The notes under the pieces are model-generated. The model did no database searches and had not been told where the DNA came from. It saw only the letters and a program-made list of their open reading frames with translations. From positions 1,240,001 to 1,304,000 of the forward strand of contig NZ_OY970459.1 of the NCBI RefSeq assembly GCF_963853665.1: 64,000 bases of DNA. The letters run 5' to 3'. The position numbers and the translations under genes are program-made. This document shows positions 56,893 through 64,000 of this stretch, in pieces; the first letter of the stretch is position 1, and each line of letters starts with the position of its first letter. The stretch comes from Mycobacterium decipiens (lineage in GTDB: Bacteria > Actinomycetota > Actinomycetes > Mycobacteriales > Mycobacteriaceae).

Positions 56893-59800
56893 ATGTCACA
56901 GACCTGGGGTGTCGAAGCGCATGCGGTCCTAGCGCCGGGTGCACGCGGTCGGGTGCGGGTGCTGGGCGGCCCCGGGACTGGTAAGAGCACACTGCTCGTC
57001 GAGTCCGCGGTCGCGCACATCGCTGCCGGCGCCGATCCGGAATCGGTTCTGCTGCTTACCGGTTCGGGACGAATCGACAAGCGGGCGCGCAACGCCCTGA
57101 CAATGGCATTGCTGCGGTCGCGTACCACCGGCCCTTGCCGGGCGGCGGTCCGCGAGCCGTTGGTACGCACGGTGCACGGCTACGCCTATGCGGTCGTGCG
57201 GAAAGCCGCAGAGCGTGCCGGCGACGCCCTCCCGCGGCTGGTAACCAGCGCCGAGCAGGATGCCATCATTCGGGAACTGCTTGCCGGGGACCTGGAAGAT
57301 GGAGCGGCCGCTGCGACCACGTGGCCGGCGTATCTACAACCCGCGCTGAGTACCGCCGGTTTCGCCGCCGAGCTGCGAAACTTCTTGGCGCGCTGCGCAG
57401 AACGCGGCGTGGACCCGCAGGAGTTGGAACGGCTGGGCCGTCGCTGTGGCCGTCCGGAATGGACCGCCGCCGGCCAATTCGCCCGACAGTACGAGCAGGT
57501 GATGTTGCTGCGGGGTGCGGTGGGGTTGGGGGCGCCGCAGGCGACGGCACCGGCTCTGGGCGCGGCCGAGCTGGTCGGGGCGGCTTTGGAGGCTTTCGCC
57601 GTTGATCCTGAGTTGCTGGCCGCCGAACGAGCCAGGGTCCGGCTCCTGTTGGTCGACGACGCCCAGCAACTTGACCCGCAGGCAGCCCGCTTGGTCCGGG
57701 TGCTCGCCGAGGGCAGCGAGCTGGCCCTGATGGCCGGCGATGCGAACCAAGCGGTGTTCGGGTTTCGGGGTGGCGAGCCCACCGGCTTGCTGGCCGACGA
57801 CCTTCCGTCGGTGATATTGACAGTCTCGCATCGCTGTGCGCCCGCGGTGGCGCGGGCCGTCACCGGCATCGCGCGGCGGCTGCCCGGACGAAGCGTCGGT
57901 CGGCGAATCGAGGGCACCGGGACCGAGGTTGGGTCGGTGACGGTGCGCCTGGCCGCATCGGCGCACGCGGAGGCGGCGATGATCGCCGACGAACTGCGAC
58001 GTGCGCACCTGATCGATGGGGTGCCATGGTCGCAGATGGCGGTGATCGTCAGGTCGGTGCCGCGGGCCGCCGCACGGTTGCCGCGGGCGTTGGCTGCTGC
58101 CGGGGTCCCGGTGGCCTTACCTTCACCTGACGGGCCGTTGTCCGAGGAACCGGCGGTGCGGGCGCTGCTCACGGTGCTCGAGGCGACCGCCGGCGGGCTC
58201 GATGGCGACCAGGCGTTGATACTTCTCACCGGGCCGATCGGTCGCGTCGACCCGGTATCGCTTCGCCAGCTGCGCCGAACTCTGCGGCGTGCCCGTCCGG
58301 ATCAGGTCCCGGGGAAGCTTGGTGATCTGCTGGTGGAGGTGCTACTCGGCGACGCGCCGCTGTCGGCGCCACAGTCGCGTCCACTGCGGCGAGTGCGTGC
58401 GGTATTGGCCGCGGCCGGCCGCTGCCACCGCTCAGGTCATCGCGCGGGCCAGGATCCGCGGCACACGCTGTGGGCTGCGTGGCATCGGTCGGGTTTGCAA
58501 CGCCGCTGGCTGGCGGCCATAGAGCACGGTGGCCGGGCGGCTGTCCAGGCCACGCGGGATCTGGAAGCGGTGACCGAGTTGTTCGACATCACCGATCACT
58601 ATGTGTCGCGCACGTCGGGGGCGTCCCTGCGCGGGCTTGTCGAGCACGTCGCGGCGCTGCAGCTGCCGGGTGGGCGACCCGAGCCGGTATCCCAAACAGA
58701 ACAGGTCAGGGTCCTCAGTGCGCATGCCGCGCTGGGACATGAATGGGATCTGGTGGCCATCGCCGGTTTACAAGACGGCTTGTGGCCCAACACGATTCCG
58801 CGTGGCGGTGTGCTTGGCACCCAGCGGCTGCTCGACGAACTCGACGGTGTCACCGCGGATGCCTCGATGCGTGCGCCGTTGCTGGCCGAGGAGCGTCGGC
58901 TGCTGGTGGCCGCGATGGGCCGGGCCCGGCGACGATTGCTGGTGACGGCTACCGACAGCGATGCGGGCGGGCAGGATGCTGTGCTGCCGTCGGCGTTCTT
59001 TTTCGAGATCGCTCAATGGGCCGAAGGCGACGGTGGATCCGGCGCGGTGCAGCCGGTCGCTGCGCCGCGTGTGTTGTCGGCGGCGGCGGTGGTGGGCCGG
59101 CTACGTGGTGTGGTGTGCGCACCGTCCGGCGCGGTGGACGACGCCGCGCGCGATTGTGCGGCAACCCAATTGGCCCGGTTGGCCAAGGCCGGCGTGCCGG
59201 GCGCCGACCCGGTCGAGTGGCACGGCCTGATCCCGGTCAGCACGAGCGATCCGGTGTGCGACGGCGAGGATCTCGTCACCTTGACGCCGTCGACCCTGCA
59301 GACACTCACCGACTGTCCACTGCGCTGGCTGGCCGAACGGCACGGCGGAACGAACGCGCGCGAGCTGCGGTCTACCGTCGGATCGCTGTTGCACGCGTTG
59401 TTCGCCGAACCGGGCAAAAGTGAATCGCAACTGCTGGCCGAACTGGACCGGGCGTGGGAGCACCTGCCCTTCGATGCGCGGTGGCATTCGGCCAACGAGC
59501 TTGCCCGGCACCGCGCGATGATCCAAGCGTTCGTCGAGTGGCGAGCTCAGACCCGATCCGAGCTGACCGAGGTCGGCGTGGAGGTCGACATCGACGGAAT
59601 TCTCGGGGACGGTGGCGCTGCGGGCAGCAAGGTCCGGATGCGCGGCCGGGTGGATCGCCTGGAACGCGATGCGGCCGGTCGCCTGGTGATCGTCGACATC
59701 AAAACCGGCAAGACACCGGTCAGCAAGGACGATGCCCAGCGCCACGCCCAGCTGGCGATGTATCAGCTCGCGGTGGCCGAAGGCATGTCACCCCCGGGGG

Positions 59801-60039
59801 CGGGGGACGAGCCCGGCGGTGCCCGGCTGGTCTATGTCGGGAAAAGCGGGGCCACCGGAGTTACTGAACGCGAGCAGGATCCACTCACACCGGCCGCCCG
59901 CGACGAATGGCGCAACCGCGTCCGGCAGGCGGCCGCGGCGACAGCCGGTCCGCAGTACATCGCTCGGCGCAACGACGGTTGCACCCACTGCCCGTTGCGA
60001 CCGTGCTGTCCGGCCCACGCCGAGCGGTCGGCACCATGA
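56893..60039 (+). CDS. adnA: AdnA subunit of the double-strand-break helicase-nuclease
   Basis: A 1048-residue UvrD-like motor with a C-terminal nuclease, part of AdnAB, which resects DNA ends for recombination. Walker A is GGPGTGKST (residues 25-33); Walker B lies in LLVDDAQQLDPQ and motif VI-like sequence near the middle. The RecB-like nuclease centre is LVIVDIKTGKTPVSKDDAQ. Four iron-sulfur Cys are visible: LTDCPLRW in the nuclease entry and CTHCPLRPCCPAH at the C-terminus. The stop overlaps adnB (ATGA), coupling the two subunits. Confidence 0.96.
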   Translation: MSQTWGVEAHAVLAPGARGRVRVLGGPGTGKSTLLVESAVAHIAAGADPESVLLLTGSGRIDKRARNALTMALLRSRTTGPCRAAVREPLVRTVHGYAYAVVRKAAERAGDALPRLVTSAEQDAIIRELLAGDLEDGAAAATTWPAYLQPALSTAGFAAELRNFLARCAERGVDPQELERLGRRCGRPEWTAAGQFARQYEQVMLLRGAVGLGAPQATAPALGAAELVGAALEAFAVDPELLAAERARVRLLLVDDAQQLDPQAARLVRVLAEGSELALMAGDANQAVFGFRGGEPTGLLADDLPSVILTVSHRCAPAVARAVTGIARRLPGRSVGRRIEGTGTEVGSVTVRLAASAHAEAAMIADELRRAHLIDGVPWSQMAVIVRSVPRAAARLPRALAAAGVPVALPSPDGPLSEEPAVRALLTVLEATAGGLDGDQALILLTGPIGRVDPVSLRQLRRTLRRARPDQVPGKLGDLLVEVLLGDAPLSAPQSRPLRRVRAVLAAAGRCHRSGHRAGQDPRHTLWAAWHRSGLQRRWLAAIEHGGRAAVQATRDLEAVTELFDITDHYVSRTSGASLRGLVEHVAALQLPGGRPEPVSQTEQVRVLSAHAALGHEWDLVAIAGLQDGLWPNTIPRGGVLGTQRLLDELDGVTADASMRAPLLAEERRLLVAAMGRARRRLLVTATDSDAGGQDAVLPSAFFFEIAQWAEGDGGSGAVQPVAAPRVLSAAAVVGRLRGVVCAPSGAVDDAARDCAATQLARLAKAGVPGADPVEWHGLIPVSTSDPVCDGEDLVTLTPSTLQTLTDCPLRWLAERHGGTNARELRSTVGSLLHALFAEPGKSESQLLAELDRAWEHLPFDARWHSANELARHRAMIQAFVEWRAQTRSELTEVGVEVDIDGILGDGGAAGSKVRMRGRVDRLERDAAGRLVIVDIKTGKTPVSKDDAQRHAQLAMYQLAVAEGMSPPGAGDEPGGARLVYVGKSGATGVTEREQDPLTPAARDEWRNRVRQAAAATAGPQYIARRNDGCTHCPLRPCCPAHAERSAP

Positions 60040-63000
60040 CCCAGACCGCGCCGCCGGTGCGCTATAGCCCAGCTGAATTAGCTTGCGCGCTAGGACTTTT
60101 CCCGCCCACCGACGAGCAGGCGGCGGTAATCGCCGCGCCGCCGGGCCCGCTGGTCGTCATAGCGGGCGCCGGTGCCGGCAAGACCGAAACGATGGCTGCG
60201 CGGGTGGTCTGGCTGATAGCCAACGGCTACGCACAACCCGACCAGGTGCTGGGATTGACGTTTACCCGTAAGGCCGCCGGCCAACTGCTGCGCCGCGTCC
60301 GGTCCCGGCTGGCCCGGTTGGCCGGCATCGGCCTGGCCTGCGATGACTTGCCGGGCTGCGAAACCGTGGGCTCTCCGGTGGTCAGCACCTACCATGCGTT
60401 CGCAGGCTCGTTGCTGCGTGAGTACGGCCTGCTGTTGCCCATTGAGCCCGACACCCGGTTGCTCAGCGAGTCCGAGCTTTGGCAGCTGGCGTTCGATGTG
60501 GTCAACGACTACGACGCCGAGCTGTGCACCGACAAGACCCCGGCGATGGTCACCTCGATCGTGCTGCGGTTGTGGGGCCAGCTCGCTGAGCACCTGGTGG
60601 ATACCCGGCAGCTCGGCGATACCCACAGCGAGCTGGAAACGCTGGTGCACGTTTTGCCGGCGGGTCGCTATCAACGTGATCGCGGCCCCAGCCAGTGGCT
60701 GCTGCGGATGCTGGCGACGCAGACCGAACGCGCCGGGTTGGTGCCGTTGCTTGACGCGTTGCATGCGCGCATGCGCGCCGGCAAGGTGATGGACTTCGGC
60801 ATGCAGATGGCCTCGGCCGCACGGTTGGCGGCGACGTTTCCCCAGGTTGGCCAGGAGCTGCGCAACCGCTACCGGGTGGTGTTGCTCGACGAATACCAGG
60901 ACACCGGGCACGCCCAGCGCGTTGCGTTGTCGTCGCTGTTCGGCGGCGGCGTGGATGACGGGTTGGCGCTTACGGCCGTTGGTGACCCGATTCAGTCGAT
61001 CTATGGGTGGCGCGGCGCTTCGGCGACGAACCTGCCCCGGTTCACCACCGACTTCCCGCTATCGGACGGCAGCCCCGCGCCGATCCTGGAGCTGCGGACC
61101 AGCTGGCGCAACCCGCCGCAAGCGCTGCATGTGGCCAATGCCATATCGGCGGAGGCGCGCCGACGCTCGGTCGCCGTACGCGCGCTGCGCTCGCGCCCGG
61201 ATGCCGCGTCCGGGACCGTTCGCGCTGCGTTGCTTCCCGATGCCCAGGCCGAATGTGAGTGGATCGCCGACCACCTGCAGGTGCATTACCAGCGGGCCCG
61301 AGCGGACGGCGTCAGCCCGCCCACCGCCGCAGTACTGGTGCGCCGCAATGCCGACGCTGCACCGATCGCCGATGCCTTGCGAGCCCGCGGAATCCCGGTT
61401 GAAGTTGTCGGGCTGGCCGGCCTGCTGTCCATCCCCGAGGTTGCCGACGTGGTGGCCATGCTGCGCCTGGTTGTCGACCCGACGGCCGGCGCGGCGGCGA
61501 TGCGGGTGCTGACTGGTCCACGGTGGCGGCTCGGTGGTCGGGACCTCGCCGCGCTGTGGCGGCGCGCACGGGCCCTGACTGGGGAACCGCGGTCAAAGGC
61601 ATCGTCCTCGCCCGAATCGATTGCGATGGCGGCCGGTACGGATGCCGACACCGCGTGTCTGGCCGACGCCATCAGCGACCCGGGTCCCGCCAACGGGTAT
61701 TCGGCGGCGGGATATGAGCGCATCGGCGCGCTGGCCGGCGAACTGGCCGCGCTGCGCGGCCACCTCGGTCATTCCCTGCCCGACCTGGTGGCCGAGGTGC
61801 GCCGTGTCGTCGGCGTCGATTGCGAGGTCCGCGCCTTGGCGGCGGCCGCGGGTGGCTGGACCGGCACCGAGCACCTTGACGCGTTTACCGACGTGGTTGC
61901 CGGGTACGCGGAATGGGCAAGCGCTACATCCAGCGAGACGTTGGCAGCGGGTCTGCTGGCCTACTTGGACGTCGCCGAGGCGGTCGAGAACGGTTTGCCG
62001 CCTGCCGAATTGGCCGTCGCCCGGGACCGGGTCCAGGTGCTCACCGTGCATGCCGCCAAGGGCTTGGAGTGGCAGGTGGTGGCGGTGGCGCACCTGTCGC
62101 GTGGAACGTTTCCGTCGACGGTGTCGCGGAGAAGCTGGCTCACCGACCCCGCCGAACTACCGCCGCTGTTGCGTGGCGACCGCGCCTCGGCAGGTGCGCT
62201 CGGCGTCCCCGTCCTGGACGTGTCAGCTGTCAGCGATCGAAAACAGTTGTCGGACAAAATCTCCGAGCATCGTCGCCAGCTCGATCAACGACGCGTCGAC
62301 GAGGAGCGTCGACTGTTGTACGTGGGCGTCACCCGCGCTGAGGACACTCTGCTGGTATCCGGCCACCACTGGGGTCCCACCGGGGTAACGCCGCGCGGGC
62401 CGTCGGATTTCCTGTGCGAACTCAAGGACATCATCGACCGTTCGGCCGTAACCGGAGATCCCTGCGGGGTCGTGGAGCAGTGGGCGCCGGCGCCAGCCGA
62501 CGGTGAGCGAAACCCATTGCGTGACAACGCTGTCGAAGCGGTTTGGCCCGCTGATCCGTTGTCCGCACGCCGCGACGACGTCGAGCGGGGCGCGGCGCTG
62601 GTGGCGGCGGCTATGTCGGCCGACTCGACCGGAACCACCGCCGACGTCGACGGTTGGGCCGCCGATGTCGACGCGCTGTTGGCTGAGCGCGCACGTGGGG
62701 CGCTGGGGGTACCACCCACCGGCGGACCCCCGGCCCGCGGTCTGCCAAGCCAGTTGTCGGTCAGCGGCCTGGTGGAGCTGGTTCGCGACCCGGTAGGTGC
62801 GCCACAGCGGTTGACGTTTCGTCTGCCAACACGTCCGGACCCGCGAGCGTCGCTGGGCAATGCATTTCACGCCTGGGTTCAGCAGTTTTATGGTGCTGAG
62901 CTGCTGTTCGATCTGGGTGACCTGCCAGGTGCAGCGGACCGCGAGGTGGGCGATCCCGAGGAGTTGGCCGCGTTGCAGACGGCATTCGCAGCGTCGCCGT

Positions 63001-63353
63001 GGGCGGCTCGCACCCCGGTGGCGGTCGAGGTGCCGTTCGAAATGCCGATCGGCGATACGGTGGTGCGCGGCCGCATCGACGCGGTGTTCGCCGACCCCGA
63101 CGGCGGCGCCACGGTGATGGACTGGAAGACCGGCGAGCCGCCGCACGGGCCGGAGGCTATGCAGCAGGCCGCTGTCCAGCTCGCGGTGTACCGACTGGCG
63201 TGGGCCGCTCTGCGCGGATGCCCGGAGTCGATGGTGCGTACCGCGTTCTTTTACGTTCGCAGCGGAGTCACGGTCGTTCCGGCCGAGTTGCCCGATCCCG
63301 GCGAGCTGGCCGCGCTACTGGCTGACTGCGCCGGTCGGCGGTCGGACGCCTGA
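60036..63353 (+). CDS. adnB: AdnB subunit of the double-strand-break helicase-nuclease
   Basis: A 1105-residue UvrD/PcrA-like helicase and the leading motor of AdnAB. Q motif LFPPTDEQAAVIAAP, Walker A AGAGAGKTETM (43-53), Ia LTFTRKAAGQLL, Walker B LLDEYQDTGHAQR, III AVGDPIQSIYGWRGA, V/VI HAAKGLEWQVV and LLYVGVTRAEDTLL. The C-terminal nuclease has DWKTGEPPHGPEAMQQAAVQLAVYRLAW. The ATG at 60036 overlaps the adnA stop. Same order as Rv3202c-Rv3201c. Confidence 0.97.
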   Translation: MTQTAPPVRYSPAELACALGLFPPTDEQAAVIAAPPGPLVVIAGAGAGKTETMAARVVWLIANGYAQPDQVLGLTFTRKAAGQLLRRVRSRLARLAGIGLACDDLPGCETVGSPVVSTYHAFAGSLLREYGLLLPIEPDTRLLSESELWQLAFDVVNDYDAELCTDKTPAMVTSIVLRLWGQLAEHLVDTRQLGDTHSELETLVHVLPAGRYQRDRGPSQWLLRMLATQTERAGLVPLLDALHARMRAGKVMDFGMQMASAARLAATFPQVGQELRNRYRVVLLDEYQDTGHAQRVALSSLFGGGVDDGLALTAVGDPIQSIYGWRGASATNLPRFTTDFPLSDGSPAPILELRTSWRNPPQALHVANAISAEARRRSVAVRALRSRPDAASGTVRAALLPDAQAECEWIADHLQVHYQRARADGVSPPTAAVLVRRNADAAPIADALRARGIPVEVVGLAGLLSIPEVADVVAMLRLVVDPTAGAAAMRVLTGPRWRLGGRDLAALWRRARALTGEPRSKASSSPESIAMAAGTDADTACLADAISDPGPANGYSAAGYERIGALAGELAALRGHLGHSLPDLVAEVRRVVGVDCEVRALAAAAGGWTGTEHLDAFTDVVAGYAEWASATSSETLAAGLLAYLDVAEAVENGLPPAELAVARDRVQVLTVHAAKGLEWQVVAVAHLSRGTFPSTVSRRSWLTDPAELPPLLRGDRASAGALGVPVLDVSAVSDRKQLSDKISEHRRQLDQRRVDEERRLLYVGVTRAEDTLLVSGHHWGPTGVTPRGPSDFLCELKDIIDRSAVTGDPCGVVEQWAPAPADGERNPLRDNAVEAVWPADPLSARRDDVERGAALVAAAMSADSTGTTADVDGWAADVDALLAERARGALGVPPTGGPPARGLPSQLSVSGLVELVRDPVGAPQRLTFRLPTRPDPRASLGNAFHAWVQQFYGAELLFDLGDLPGAADREVGDPEELAALQTAFAASPWAARTPVAVEVPFEMPIGDTVVRGRIDAVFADPDGGATVMDWKTGEPPHGPEAMQQAAVQLAVYRLAWAALRGCPESMVRTAFFYVRSGVTVVPAELPDPGELAALLADCAGRRSDA

Positions 63354-63491
63354 CGTGGTTACCATTTGTGTCGTGCGTTTGGCATGCATTGGGGTTGGCC
63401 AATGACGGATCTCCGTGGCAAAAGGTAGCTGGCGGCGGCTGGGGGGCTCGACGAGAAGCTGACCGCCCTGCCCAGTTACGCGCTCGTCGGC

Positions 63492-64000
63492 GTGGTGCGC
63501 ATTCCCCAGGGGCGGACCAGTCCAGCTCGAGTGATTTCGCGTCGGGTGGCCATCGCCGTGGCGGCGTTGCTCCTCACCGCCGGGACTGTCTACGTCGATC
63601 GCGACGGATACCTCGACGCGCAAGGCGATCGCCTGACGTTTCTGGATTGCCTGTACTACGCGGCGGTGACGCTATCGACGACCGGTTACGGCGACATCAC
63701 GCCCATTTCCGAATTCGCGCGAGCGATCAACATCTTCATCATCACACCGCTGCGGATCGCATTCCTGATCTTGTTGGTCGGGACGACGCTTGAAGTCCTC
63801 ACGGAAACGTCCCGTCAGGCCCTGAAGATCCAGCGTTGGAGGAGCAGAGTGCGTAACCATACCGTCGTGATCGGCTACGGCACCAAGGGCAAAACAGCGG
63901 TCGCCGCGATGGTCAGTGACGAGGCAGTCCCGGGTGAGATTGTCGTTGTCGACACCAATCCGGGCGTCCTCGAACGTGCCGCGGCAGCCGGTCTGGTCAC
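63492..64000 (+). CDS. Potassium channel with TrkA-N domain, N-terminal part, start shifted
   Basis: The start of a two-helix K+ channel followed by an RCK domain, like Rv3200c; it runs out of the window. Helix 1 is VAIAVAALLLTAGTVY, the selectivity filter is LSTTGYGDI, helix 2 is IFIITPLRIAFLILLVGTTLEVL, and the nucleotide-binding fold is TVVIGYGTKGKTAVAAM. GTG 63492 is the first clean start in frame. An earlier GTG at 63415 is in another frame: adding one G to the six-G run at 63441-63446 would join it into a longer, natural N-terminus (WRRLGGLDEKLTALPSYALVGV), so a one-base indel is likely. Confidence 0.75.
   Translation, partial: MVRIPQGRTSPARVISRRVAIAVAALLLTAGTVYVDRDGYLDAQGDRLTFLDCLYYAAVTLSTTGYGDITPISEFARAINIFIITPLRIAFLILLVGTTLEVLTETSRQALKIQRWRSRVRNHTVVIGYGTKGKTAVAAMVSDEAVPGEIVVVDTNPGVLERAAAAGLV

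Overview
The window is high-GC actinobacterial DNA whose gene order matches, inverted, the Mycobacterium tuberculosis H37Rv block from mtrA (Rv3246c) down to Rv3200c. This match is from memory of that genome, not a search. It is not the M. tuberculosis complex itself. It has an intact 469-codon tgs3 (split in two in H37Rv), two tandem desA3 genes, an M. leprae-type 18 kDa heat-shock gene, and a YcaO/TfuA/SagB peptide-modification cluster, none of which I know from H37Rv at this position. A slow-growing non-tuberculous Mycobacterium close to M. tuberculosis is the best reading.

Layout. 1-9.3 kb: cell-envelope and translation core: mtrA end, mtrB, lpqB, an envelope hypothetical, a ComF-like phosphoribosyltransferase, long-form hpf with a structured leader, and secA1. 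9.4-14.4 kb: a hypothetical, an HD-GYP/LuxR regulator that takes the place of H37Rv Rv3239c, an MddA-like methyltransferase and a KhtT/KhtU-like K+/H+ antiporter pair. 14.4-22.3 kb: storage lipid and fatty-acid module: Rv3235-like, tgs3, ppk2, Rv3231c-like, the DesA3 reductase and two desA3 copies, with a shared 20-bp operator candidate before the reductase and the first desA3. 22.4-25.8 kb: accessory island with a thiolase, a frameshifted DUF2461 gene, a TfoX-like gene and two HxlR regulators. 25.8-31.7 kb: rsgA, aroA, an SRAP protein, a ligase remnant, a GNAT-kinase fusion and an SDR. 31.7-35.4 kb: redox and nitric-oxide regulation: sigH-rshA, the 24-residue ribosomal protein bL37, a biotinyl/lipoyl protein, pdtaS and whiB1. 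35.7-44.2 kb: lipid kinase, entC operon, ParA, Rv3212-like, rhlE and a MiaE-like protein.

44.2-48.3 kb is the most unusual part. A minus-strand operon encodes a 28-residue peptide with a very strong ribosome binding site, a YcaO protein, a TfuA protein overlapping it by ATGA, and a SagB-type flavin dehydrogenase. Together they look like a ribosomal-peptide (RiPP) pathway, possibly installing thioamides or azol(in)es, with no transporter, peptidase or E1-like partner in the locus.

48.4-55.2 kb returns to the conserved backbone: MmpS-like, DUF3107, TetR, DUF3152, moeZR, Rv3205c-like, an alkyltransferase-like protein and lipV. 55.2-56.8 kb holds a second insertion: a MerR regulator divergent from hsp18 and a J-domain protein. 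56.9-64 kb: adnA-adnB double-strand-break helicase-nuclease and the start of a K+ channel gene.

Repeats: three families of short repeats lie between genes. One 48-bp family occurs at three places, each at the 3' end of a gene and in the same orientation relative to that gene.
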